A stretch of 64,000 nt of DNA, taken from Stenotrophomonas nitritireducens (lineage in GTDB: Bacteria; Pseudomonadota; Gammaproteobacteria; Xanthomonadales; Xanthomonadaceae). Both the position numbers and the translations under genes were made by a program. The first letter of the stretch is position 1. Every line of letters begins with the position of its first letter. The notes under the pieces are model-generated. The model was given only the letters and a program-made list of their open reading frames with translations, was not told the DNA's origin and searched no databases. The DNA is taken from NCBI RefSeq assembly GCF_001700965.1, contig NZ_CP016756.1, positions 3,338,501 through 3,402,500 on the forward strand. The letters run 5' to 3'. Below are positions 20,284 to 28,104 of this stretch, in pieces.

Positions 20284-20310
20284 GTTGTTCGTTGTTCGTT
20301 GTTCGTTGAT
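20284..20310 (+). repeat. Heptanucleotide repeat (GTTGTTC) after mdh
   Basis: Three perfect GTTGTTC copies (20284-20304) and a partial fourth, next to the terminator. A short tandem repeat that could vary in number between strains. Confidence 0.8.
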
Positions 20311-20314
20311 TGTC

Positions 20315-20615
20315 GTAGAGCGCAGCCATGCTGCGCTGAGGCGTTACCGTTAAATCTCCTTGTAGTGCCGAGCCATGCTCAGCAGAGGCTCTACTGGTGA
20401 AGCCCCTGCCGAGCATGGCTCGGCACTACACCGACGCTTTATCGGCAAGGCCCCTGCCGAGCATGGCTCGGCACTACGCTCCCTCCCTTTCGCGAAGCGA
20501 AGGGGAGGGTTGGGGAGGGGGAGCTCCTCGCTGGCTGAAACACGCATGATCGGAAGCGGTGAGTGCCGCTTCCACATGCGTGGCAAGACCCCTGCCGAGC
20601 ATGGCTCGGCACTAC
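20315..20615 (+). repeat. REP island between mdh and rluA
   Basis: Contains a variant REP (GTAGAGCGCAGC-CAT-GCTGCGCT, from 20315), a forward family A REP at 20362-20384, inverted REPs at 20407-20429, 20455-20477 and 20593-20615, and a C/T-rich hairpin CCCTCCCTTTCGC / GCGAAGGGGAGGG (20481-20509). The last inverted REP ends 15 bases before the rluA start codon. No gene is seen here. Confidence 0.88.
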
Positions 20616-20630
20616 ATTCTGCTTTTGGAC

Positions 20631-21254
20631 ATGACTGACAAGATCGCGCTGCATTACATAGACGAGGCATTGCTGGTGGCGGAAAAGCCGGCCGGTCTGT
20701 TGTCCGTGCCCGGGCGGCTGGCGGAAAACCAGGACTGCGTTGTCTCGCGTCTGCAGCTGGACCATCCGGACGCATTGACCGTGCATCGGCTGGACCAGGT
20801 GACCTCAGGCTTGATGCTGTACGCGCGTGGCAAGCCGATGCAGATCGCCTTGTCCAAGCAGTTTGAACAGCGCCAGGTCAGCAAGCGCTATGAAGCGCTG
20901 GTGCAAGGCCTGATCGAGGGCGAATCCGGGCAGATCGATCTGCCACTGATCTGCGACTGGCCGAACCGGCCCAAGCAGATGGTGAGCTTTGAATTGGGCA
21001 AGCCTTCGTTGACACGTTGGCGGGTGCTGGCGCGCGACGTGTTGGCGCAGACCACGCGGCTTGAGCTGGAGCCGGTGACCGGGCGCAGTCATCAACTGCG
21101 CTTGCACCTGGCCAGCATCGGGCATCCGATCGTGGGCGACGTGATGTACGACGCGCAGCCTGCGGCGCGGGTATGCCTGCATGCGCGACGTTTGGAGTTT
21201 GTGCATCCGCTGAGTGGGGAGGCGTTGGCGTTTGTTTCGGAGTGTCCTTTCTGA
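20631..21254 (+). CDS. rluA: Dual-specificity pseudouridine synthase RluA
   Basis: Isomerises uridine in 23S rRNA (U746) and certain tRNAs (U32) in E. coli. It has 207 residues. HRLDQVTSG at 52-60 holds the catalytic Asp55. The stretches GLLSVPGRL and DLPLICDWPNRPKQ match RluA itself rather than RluC/RluD, and there is no S4 domain. The ATG at 20631 lacks a strong ribosome site and follows a REP by 15 bases; the frame extends upstream only through repeat sequence. Confidence 0.88.
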   Translation: MTDKIALHYIDEALLVAEKPAGLLSVPGRLAENQDCVVSRLQLDHPDALTVHRLDQVTSGLMLYARGKPMQIALSKQFEQRQVSKRYEALVQGLIEGESGQIDLPLICDWPNRPKQMVSFELGKPSLTRWRVLARDVLAQTTRLELEPVTGRSHQLRLHLASIGHPIVGDVMYDAQPAARVCLHARRLEFVHPLSGEALAFVSECPF

Positions 21255-21265
21255 AAGCAAAAGCT

Positions 21266-21397
21266 TGCCCTCACCCCAACCCCCGCTTCGCGCCCCGGCC
21301 CTTGCGCTGGCGCAAGGTCGTTCAATGAGCAGCGAACCGGTGGTTCGCAAGCTGCTCCTTTCACCCCGCGCGCGGGAGAGGGGATGGGGTGAGGGCA
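21266..21397 (+). repeat. Nested palindromic element between rluA and prpE
   Basis: Outer arms TGCCCTCACCCCAACCCC near 21266 and GGGGATGGGGTGAGGGCA ending 21397 pair with one mismatch. Inside are two small hairpins, CCTTGCG-CTGG-CGCAAGG (21300-21317) and GCGAACC-GGT-GGTTCGC (21332-21348). A shorter relative lies at 60576-60649. Non-coding. Confidence 0.75.
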
Positions 21398-21536
21398 GGC
21401 TCCTGGCTCGTAGTCCGAGGCCCGTTAGCCCCGGACTTGGCCTCCGAGCCTTTGGTCTTAAGACCATCGTCGCAGGGAGCCCAGGCCACTGTCCGGACTA
21501 TGCTCGGCACACAACAGGCAGGTGTCGGAGGAAGTC

Positions 21537-23417
21537 GTGCAGTACGATCAGGTCTACCGCCGTTCCATTGAAGAGCCCGAGGCGTTCTGGGCCGAAGAAG
21601 CCAAGGCCATCCATTGGCACCGCCCGCCGCAGCAGATCCTGGACTACAGCAATCCACCATTCCGCCGCTGGTTCGTGGGTGGTGAAACCAACCTCTGCTA
21701 CAACGCAGTGGACCGGCATCTTGCCGAACGCGGCGACCAGCTTGCGCTGGTTGCCATCTCCACCGAAACCAATGTCACCCGCGAACTGACCTATCGCGAT
21801 CTGTATCGCGAAGTGAATGCCTTCGCCGCGGTGCTGCTCAAGCTCGACGTTGGCCGCGGTGATCGCGTTGTCATCTACATGCCGAACATGGCCGAAGCGG
21901 TATTCGCGATGCTGGCCTGCGCGCGTATCGGTGCAGTGCACTCGGTGGTGTTCGGCGGTTTTGCCGCGCACAACCTGGCACTGCGCATCGACGATGCCGC
22001 GCCGAAGCTGCTGATTGCCGCCGATGCCGGCATGCGCGGGGGCAAGATCATTCCGTACAAGGCGATGGTGGATGCGGCCTGTGCAGAAGCGCGCACGCCG
22101 CCGCCGAAAGTACTTATCGTTTCGCGCGGGCTGGATGCGGCCGAGCCGCGTATCGCCGGCCGCGACGAAGACTATGCCGCGCTGCGCGCACAGGCCGGTG
22201 ATGTCGAGGTGCCGGTGCAATGGCTGGAGTCCAACGAGCCGAGCTATCTGCTGTATACCTCCGGCACCACCGGCAAGCCCAAGGGTGTGCAGCGTGATGT
22301 CGGCGGTTATGCGGTGGCGATGGCGCAGTCGATGCGTACCGTGTTTGATTGCGGGCCGGGCCAGGTGATGTTTTCCACCTCCGATGTCGGCTGGGCAGTG
22401 GGCCATTCCTACAATGTCTATGGCCCGCTGATCGGCGGCTGCACGTCCTTGTTGTACGAAGGCCTGCCGATCAATCCGGATGCGGGCATCTGGTGGGCGC
22501 TGTGCGAGCAGTACGGCGTGCGCACGATGTTTTCCTCGCCAACTGCCATCCGCGTGCTGAAAAAACATGATGTGGACTTCATCAACCGGCATGACCTGTC
22601 GGAGCTGAAATACCTGTTCCTGGCCGGCGAGCCGCTGGATGAGCCCACCGCGCAGTGGATCAGCGGCGCCTTGCGCAAGCCGGTGATCGACAACTACTGG
22701 CAGACCGAGACCGGCTGGCCGGCCTTGACCTTGTTGCCGGGGCTGGAGATGAAGCCGGTGAAGTTTGGCTCGCCGGGTTTCCCCAATCTTGGCTACAAGA
22801 TGAAGGTGATCGACGAGCAGAGTGGCGCCGAAGTCGCGCCCGGGCAGAAGGGCGTGCTGGTGATCCAGCCGCCGTTGCCGCCGGGCTGCATGAGCACGGT
22901 GTGGAACGACGACGAGCGCTTCCTCAAAAGCTATTTCAGCCACTTCAAGGAACTGCTGTACAGCTCGCTTGACTGGGCCATCCGCGACGAGGAGGGCTAT
23001 ACCTTCATCCTCGGCCGCACCGATGACGTGATCAACGTGGCCGGGCACCGGCTGGGCACGCGTGAGATCGAGGAGGCCATCTCTGCCCATCCGCGCGTGG
23101 CCGAGGCCGCGGTGATCGGCGTGCATGACGAGCTGAAGGGGCAGGTGCCGCTGGTGTTCGTCACCTTGAAGCAGACCCGGCCGGATGACGATCCCGGTCA
23201 GCTGGCGGCGGAAATGGTGCAGCAGGTCATCGGTTCGTTGGGTGCGGTGGCGCGCCCGGCCCATGTCCATATCGTCAATGCACTTCCCAAGACCCGTTCG
23301 GGTAAGCTGCTGAGGCGTTCACTGCAGGCATTGGCCGAACAGCGCGACCCCGGTGATCTGTCGACACTCGACGACCCGGGCGCACTGGAAGAAATCCGTC
23401 GCGCGCTGGGGAAATAG
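21537..23417 (+). CDS. prpE: Propionyl-CoA synthetase (acyl-AMP ligase)
   Basis: Activates propionate to propionyl-CoA, using ATP, for the methylcitrate cycle. It is about 626 residues. The ATP motif YTSGTTGKPKG lies at about 240-250 and the acetylation-controlled lysine in PKTRSGK at about 590; NPPFRRWFVGGETNLCYNA and DDVINVAGHRLGTREIEE match PrpE closely. GTG at 21537 is chosen because GGAGGAA (21527-21533) sits just upstream; a GTG at 21522 would precede it. No prpBCD neighbours occur here, so acetyl-CoA or a related acid is also possible as substrate. Confidence 0.88.
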   Translation: MQYDQVYRRSIEEPEAFWAEEAKAIHWHRPPQQILDYSNPPFRRWFVGGETNLCYNAVDRHLAERGDQLALVAISTETNVTRELTYRDLYREVNAFAAVLLKLDVGRGDRVVIYMPNMAEAVFAMLACARIGAVHSVVFGGFAAHNLALRIDDAAPKLLIAADAGMRGGKIIPYKAMVDAACAEARTPPPKVLIVSRGLDAAEPRIAGRDEDYAALRAQAGDVEVPVQWLESNEPSYLLYTSGTTGKPKGVQRDVGGYAVAMAQSMRTVFDCGPGQVMFSTSDVGWAVGHSYNVYGPLIGGCTSLLYEGLPINPDAGIWWALCEQYGVRTMFSSPTAIRVLKKHDVDFINRHDLSELKYLFLAGEPLDEPTAQWISGALRKPVIDNYWQTETGWPALTLLPGLEMKPVKFGSPGFPNLGYKMKVIDEQSGAEVAPGQKGVLVIQPPLPPGCMSTVWNDDERFLKSYFSHFKELLYSSLDWAIRDEEGYTFILGRTDDVINVAGHRLGTREIEEAISAHPRVAEAAVIGVHDELKGQVPLVFVTLKQTRPDDDPGQLAAEMVQQVIGSLGAVARPAHVHIVNALPKTRSGKLLRRSLQALAEQRDPGDLSTLDDPGALEEIRRALGK

Positions 23418-23558
23418 CGCGTCGCCAGGCCTTCGGGCCACGGTGCGGCGGTGATCGCAAGGGGGCGGTAGGTGTGCAGCTGCAATGCAGATTCCGGGGC
23501 GGGGGCTCCGGGAGCATGCGCACGGACCGTATTGCGACGCACAAAAGTGGGAGGGGGA

Positions 23559-24038
23559 ATGGCATTCATCTATGCCAAGACGGCCGCTGGCCGCCTGGAA
23601 ATTGAGAACCGTGGCTTGAAGCTGGCACCGGCGTTGCGCTCGGTGCTGTTGCTGGTGGACGGGCAGCGTGATGAGCGCGAACTGCAGCAGATGGCGCAGG
23701 GCCTGCGCGCGCCGGATGACGTATTGCAGCAATTGGCTGCCTTGCAGCTGATCGACGCGGTGGCCGGCAGTGCCGAGAAAGCACCGGTATTGCTGGTGAC
23801 CACGCAGTGGGGCGACGACCCGCTGCGTTACCAGCAGCTACGCGACTGGATGGCCGAGTCGGTGCGCAAGCACCTGGGCCTGAAGGGCTATCTGATCCAG
23901 TTGAAGATCGAGCGCAGCAAGACCGCTGTCAGCCTGGAACAGCTGTGGCCGGAGCTGTCCACCGCGCTGGGCAAGGCCAAGAGCCCGGCGTTCGCAAGCC
24001 GTTGGTTGGAAGAAACGCACGCACTGGTCGTGGGCTGA
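23559..24038 (+). CDS. Uncharacterised protein
   Basis: Predicted cytoplasmic protein of 159 residues that I cannot assign to a known function. The N-terminal half (AGRLEIENRGLKLAPALRS then VLLLVDGQRDERELQQ) resembles short domains found at the start of several proteobacterial proteins, predicted helical and wing-like. The C-terminal half is helical with charged residues. GGAGGGGGA precedes the ATG at 23559. A hairpin follows the stop. Confidence 0.7.
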   Translation: MAFIYAKTAAGRLEIENRGLKLAPALRSVLLLVDGQRDERELQQMAQGLRAPDDVLQQLAALQLIDAVAGSAEKAPVLLVTTQWGDDPLRYQQLRDWMAESVRKHLGLKGYLIQLKIERSKTAVSLEQLWPELSTALGKAKSPAFASRWLEETHALVVG

Positions 24039-24047
24039 TGCTGATGG

Positions 24048-24073
24048 GACCACCGCCCGCAAGGGCGGTGGTC
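24048..24073 (+). other. Hairpin with GCAA tetraloop, no T tract
   Basis: Perfect 11-bp stem GACCACCGCCC / GGGCGGTGGTC with loop GCAA, 10 bases after the stop of the uncharacterised gene. The lack of a T run argues for a Rho-dependent or message-stabilising role. Confidence 0.55.
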
Positions 24074-24143
24074 AACGTCGCGCGCAAGCTGCCGCACTGC
24101 ATGGGCACTATCATATGGGCTTGTCCCTCATTGGAGTGCCTGC

Positions 24144-25205
24144 ATGGCGCAGCAAGACAGCGGTCAGATCAGCACCGCAGGCTGGGATGCGATCAACGCG
24201 GCCATGGCGGCGCTGTATCCGGGGCAGACGCCCCGGCATTTCGGCACCGTGCTGTCGCATACCCTGGGTGGCAACGATCCCCTTGATGGCGTCAGCGTGT
24301 ACTGGAGCGATGCACCCCGTCCGCACTGGCATTACGTCAGCTACGGCTTTTCCGAGCTGTACGACAAGCAGAGCGAGGATCCGCAGGAGAGCGGCTTCGG
24401 TTTTGAATTGACCTTCCGGCTGGCCGCTGCGCCTGGTGAAAACCAGCACGGCGAGCCGCCGGTCTGGCCGATGAACCTGCTGCAGAATCTTGCGCGCTAT
24501 GTGTTCAGCAGCGGCAACGTGTTCGAAGCAGGGCATCATCTCGATGCCAATGGCCCGATCGCGCTGGATACCGACACCCAGCTGCGGCATCTGGCATTCG
24601 TCGCCGATCCGCAGCTGCCGGCAATCGACACCGCCAACGGGCGTCTGAATTTCCTGCAGCTGGTGGGGCTGAGTGATGACGAGATGGCGGCGATCAAGCG
24701 CTGGTCCACGCTCGGTGTGTTGACGGTGATGGCACCGGCAATGCCGTTGTGGATCACCGAGCTGGGCCGCGATTCACTGCTGCGTGATCCGGCGCTGGCT
24801 GCGCAGCTTGAGGCGGGCAGTCAGCGGGAAGGCTCCAGCACCGGCATGTTGCTGGTGGAAACCTTGGACTGGCGCGTTGATGGCGGCATCACCACGCTGG
24901 TGCTGGGCGCCGGTCAGGTGGACAGCGTGCTGGAGCTGTTGCCACTGCGCCTGCATCACGACCGACCGTTGGTGGTGCTTGGCCAGCAGCGCCAGTGGCG
25001 GTTCGAGCCCGGGCTGATGGACGACGTGCAGAGTGATGGCGACAGTGCACGCTGCGTGCTGTCGGACAGCAGCCTGCGGGCGATGTTGGACAGCGTGCGT
25101 GCCGAACGCGGCGTCTATCCATTGCCCGGTGGCAAGTTGCAGGTCGAAGTGCGGCCGACGCTGCTGCGCGATGGACAGGGCAGTGTCATCCGCGAAATAG
25201 GCTGA
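24144..25205 (+). CDS. Suppressor-of-fused (SUFU) domain protein
   Basis: Cytoplasmic protein of 353 residues. The region from about 35 to 190 matches the SUFU fold known from the animal Hedgehog regulator: PHWHYVSYGFSELY, SGFGFELTFRL, and NLLQNLARYVFSSGNVFEAGHH (two adjoining blocks) are typical of bacterial members. The C-terminal 150 residues are less conserved. Bacterial SUFU proteins have been noted as possible immunity proteins of toxin systems, but no toxin gene is adjacent. Converges with the histidine kinase gene after 24 bases. Confidence 0.85.
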   Translation: MAQQDSGQISTAGWDAINAAMAALYPGQTPRHFGTVLSHTLGGNDPLDGVSVYWSDAPRPHWHYVSYGFSELYDKQSEDPQESGFGFELTFRLAAAPGENQHGEPPVWPMNLLQNLARYVFSSGNVFEAGHHLDANGPIALDTDTQLRHLAFVADPQLPAIDTANGRLNFLQLVGLSDDEMAAIKRWSTLGVLTVMAPAMPLWITELGRDSLLRDPALAAQLEAGSQREGSSTGMLLVETLDWRVDGGITTLVLGAGQVDSVLELLPLRLHHDRPLVVLGQQRQWRFEPGLMDDVQSDGDSARCVLSDSSLRAMLDSVRAERGVYPLPGGKLQVEVRPTLLRDGQGSVIREIG

Positions 25206-25229
25206 TCCACAGGCGCCGCACGGCAGCGG

Positions 25230-26705
25230 CTACGCGCGCTGCCGTACCAGCGGCAATGAGAACTCGAACACCGCACCTTCGTCGCTTTCCAGCAGGCGGA
25301 TCTGGCAGTGGTGCAGCTGCAGGATGCGGTGCACGATCAACAACCCGAGGCCGCCGCTGTCAGGGCGTTGGCTGCCCAGTGCGGGCGGCGTGTTGAACAG
25401 CTGGTCGCGCCGTTCCACTGGAATGCCAGGGCCGGTATCGGCAACGCGGACCATCACCTCGTCATCCAGCGCCCGCAGCGACACGCGGATGCGGCCACCT
25501 GCCGGGGTGTGGCGGATCGCGTTGTCCAGCAGGTTGGTCAGCACCCGCTCGATCAGTCCAAGGTCGGCCTCCACCGGCGGCAGCCCTGCGGGAATCTCCG
25601 CGTCCAGATGTTGCTGCCGCGACTGCGCGGCCAGTTCGAATTTCTGCAGCACGTCCTGCACCAGGTCCGGCAGCGAGAATGCCTGCAGTTCCAGCACCAC
25701 GCCGCCATGCTCCAGCCGCGCCAGTTCGAACAAGGCCTGTGCAAGCCGGCCAACCTTGTGGCTCTGCGACAGGGCGATGGCGAGATAGCGCTGGCGTTCG
25801 TCGGCGCTGAGGCTGGCATCCTTCAGCGCCAGTGTTTCCAGATAGCCGTGCAGCGAGGACAGCGGCGTGCGCAGGTCATGCGACAGGTTGGCGACCAGCT
25901 CGCGGCGTTGCAGATCCTGCTGCCGCAGCTGCTGCCATTGTTCGCTGATGCGCTGGCCCAGGTGCGCGAAGCTGTGCTGCAGGATGCTCAGTTCATCGCG
26001 CTCACCGGCACGCAGCGGCGCCGGTGGCAGCGGCGGACGCGGGTCGCCGCTGTCCACGTCGAAGGACTGGATGCGACGGGTCAGCTGGCGCAGTGGCCGC
26101 GTCACCCAGCGGAACGCGATCACCGCCGCCAGCAAGCCGAACACGGCCACGATCGCCAGCGACCACAGCGTGGTGCGCAGCGTGGCATTGGCGGCGATAT
26201 CGGCGGCCAACGCCTCGCGTTGCTCACCCACCAGCACCACGTAGATGTAGCCGACCTGGCGGCCCTGCACGCACAGCGGCGCTGCGTTGAATACCTTGCG
26301 ACCGCTGCTGCTGCGTGGGTCGTCACCGAAGATCGGCAGCGGCTCGCCGGCCAGCAGGGCGCGCACCGGCGCCAGGTCGACGCGGTCACGCTTGAGGTGA
26401 CCTTCCGGCGCGTCGTGGCCGAGGATGCGGCCGGCATCGTCGAGCAGATAGACCTCGACGCTGGGGTTGACCGACATCAGCTTGCCGAACAGCGCGCGTA
26501 CCTCGCCATCACGGATGCCACGCGCATCCATAAGTTCACCGCTGCGCGCGATATGTTCGGCCAGCCCGCGTGACAGGCGCTGCACGGTTTCCTGCTCGTG
26601 CATGCGGCTGCTGCGCATCTGCATCCACGCCAGCGCGCCGCAGCAGATCAGCAGCAATGCGCAGAACACCAGCGACAGGCGCTGTGAGAGGGTGAGCCGG
26701 ATCAT
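25230..26705 (-). CDS. Sensor histidine kinase
   Basis: Inner-membrane kinase of 491 residues. It has membrane segments at about 8-28 and 180-200, a periplasmic sensor of about 145 residues between them, a HAMP linker (VTRPLRQLTRRIQSFD), HisKA with His276 in LVANLSHDLRTPLSS, and an HATPase domain with NLLDNAIRHTP, DTGPGIP and GGLGLLIV. The start overlaps the regulator stop (ATGA), so the pair is co-translated. It is divergent from the methionine-sulfoxide repair operon, which suggests envelope oxidative stress as signal (inference). Confidence 0.92.
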   Translation of the reverse strand: MIRLTLSQRLSLVFCALLLICCGALAWMQMRSSRMHEQETVQRLSRGLAEHIARSGELMDARGIRDGEVRALFGKLMSVNPSVEVYLLDDAGRILGHDAPEGHLKRDRVDLAPVRALLAGEPLPIFGDDPRSSSGRKVFNAAPLCVQGRQVGYIYVVLVGEQREALAADIAANATLRTTLWSLAIVAVFGLLAAVIAFRWVTRPLRQLTRRIQSFDVDSGDPRPPLPPAPLRAGERDELSILQHSFAHLGQRISEQWQQLRQQDLQRRELVANLSHDLRTPLSSLHGYLETLALKDASLSADERQRYLAIALSQSHKVGRLAQALFELARLEHGGVVLELQAFSLPDLVQDVLQKFELAAQSRQQHLDAEIPAGLPPVEADLGLIERVLTNLLDNAIRHTPAGGRIRVSLRALDDEVMVRVADTGPGIPVERRDQLFNTPPALGSQRPDSGGLGLLIVHRILQLHHCQIRLLESDEGAVFEFSLPLVRQRA

Positions 26706-27421
26706 GCCGGGCTCCCGCCATCGGTGGCCAGCTTGTAGCCGCGGCCCCACACGGTAAGGATGCGTGTGGGCGCTGCCGGATCCTGCTCGATCTTGTTGCG
26801 CAGGCGGTTGATGTGGGTGTTGACGGTGTGTTCGTAGCCATCGTGTTGATGGCCCCAGACCTGATCCAGCAGCTGCATGCGCGAATACACCTGGTCGGGG
26901 TGGCGGGCGAAGAAGTACAGCAGGTCGAATTCGCGCGGGGTGAGTTCGAGCGGACGTGCATCAACCTGCGCGGTGCGCGCGACCGGATCGATGCGCAGGC
27001 CGGCCACGTCTATCGTGCCGGCATCGATGCGCGCGTTCTGCGCCATCGCCTCCACGCGCCGCAGCAGCGCTTTTACCCGCGCCACCAGTTCCAGCATCGA
27101 GAACGGCTTGGCCAGGTAGTCGTCGGCGCCCAGTTCCAGGCCCAGGATGCGGTGCAGCTCACTGGCACGCGCGCTGGTGATGATGATTGGCGTATAGCGG
27201 GTCATCGCGCGTGCGCGCCGGCAGATTTCCAGCCCATCCACGCCGGGCAGCATCAGGTCCAGCACCAACGCATCCCAGTGCCCGGCTTCGAGCAGGCGCA
27301 CGCCTTCGTCGCCGCTGGCGGCATGGCTGACCTCGTAGCCTTCATCCCGCAGGTGCATGCGCAGCAGGTTGGCGATATGCACATCGTCTTCGACGATCAG
27401 GATGCGTTTTGTGCTGCTCAT
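26702..27421 (-). CDS. OmpR/PhoB-family response regulator
   Basis: Two-domain regulator of 239 residues: receiver with Glu11/Asp12/Asp13, phospho-acceptor Asp55 (LVLDLMLPG) and Lys105 (LAKPF); then a winged-helix domain with LTPREFDLLYFFARHP and VWGRGYKLATDGG. Start at 27421 (MSSTKRILIVEDD). Upstream in-frame starts run into the divergent promoter region. Partner of the kinase at 25230-26705. Confidence 0.93.
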   Translation of the reverse strand: MSSTKRILIVEDDVHIANLLRMHLRDEGYEVSHAASGDEGVRLLEAGHWDALVLDLMLPGVDGLEICRRARAMTRYTPIIITSARASELHRILGLELGADDYLAKPFSMLELVARVKALLRRVEAMAQNARIDAGTIDVAGLRIDPVARTAQVDARPLELTPREFDLLYFFARHPDQVYSRMQLLDQVWGHQHDGYEHTVNTHINRLRNKIEQDPAAPTRILTVWGRGYKLATDGGSPA

Positions 27422-27567
27422 CGATGCCTGCGGCCGGCTCGGGTGGATGGCTGGCATTGTCCTTGGAAGCGCGCGTGGATGTGTCACGAAGAATTTAACT
27501 CTGCGTGAGGATTCGTTGACCCGGGCAGGCGCAGCATGGCCGCATCGTCCCTGGCTGGAGACCGCTC
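27422..27567. promoter_or_regulatory. Divergent regulatory region, response regulator / msrB
   Basis: 146 bases shared by the two divergent operons. It has an A/T-richer core around 27484-27515 with two loosely similar blocks (AAGAATTTAAC and AGGATTCGTTGAC), a spacing compatible with an OmpR-type tandem site. I find no convincing -35/-10 pair on either strand. Confidence 0.35.
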
Positions 27568-28071
27568 ATGAGCCTCACCCGTCGCAGGTTGCTTGGCATT
27601 GGTGGCATGGCTGCCGCAGCCGGAGTGCTGGGCCTGACTGCCTGCAATGGCCCGGCCCCGGCCGCACCGGCACGTTCGCCGGTGTTCGAAGTGATGCGCA
27701 GCGACGCACAGTGGCGGCAGCAGCTCAGCCCGGCGCAGTACGCGGTGCTGCGCCAGCAGGGCACCGAGCGGGCCTTCAGCAGCCCGCTCAATGCCGAACA
27801 CCGGCGCGGCACCTTCCACTGTGCAGGCTGCGCGCTGCCGCTGTTCTCCTCGGCGACCAAGTTCGACAGCGGTACCGGCTGGCCCAGCTTCTGGGCGCCG
27901 CTGCACGACGCAGTGGGCGAGGACCGCGACAGCAGCCTGGGAATGGTGCGGGTGGCGGTGCACTGCCGGCGCTGTGGTGGCCATCTGGGCCATGTATTCG
28001 AAGACGGCCCACGCCCGACCGGACTGCGTTACTGCATGAACGGCGTCGCCCTGCAGTTCGTCGCGGCCTGA
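27568..28071 (+). CDS. msrB: Exported methionine-R-sulfoxide reductase, Tat lipoprotein
   Basis: Reduces the R isomer of methionine sulfoxide in proteins. It has 167 residues. The N terminus TRRRLLG followed by a hydrophobic stretch and lipobox LTAC (Cys26) indicates a Tat-exported lipoprotein. Zinc cysteines are CAGC (85, 88) and CRRC (133, 136); catalytic Cys156 is in LRYCMN. First gene of the operon msrB, CcdA-thioredoxin, msrA. The lipoprotein assignment is inferred from sequence only. Confidence 0.92.
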   Translation: MSLTRRRLLGIGGMAAAAGVLGLTACNGPAPAAPARSPVFEVMRSDAQWRQQLSPAQYAVLRQQGTERAFSSPLNAEHRRGTFHCAGCALPLFSSATKFDSGTGWPSFWAPLHDAVGEDRDSSLGMVRVAVHCRRCGGHLGHVFEDGPRPTGLRYCMNGVALQFVAA

Positions 28072-28104
28072 CCTGCGTTTCATTCTTTCCTGAAGGATTC
28101 CTCC

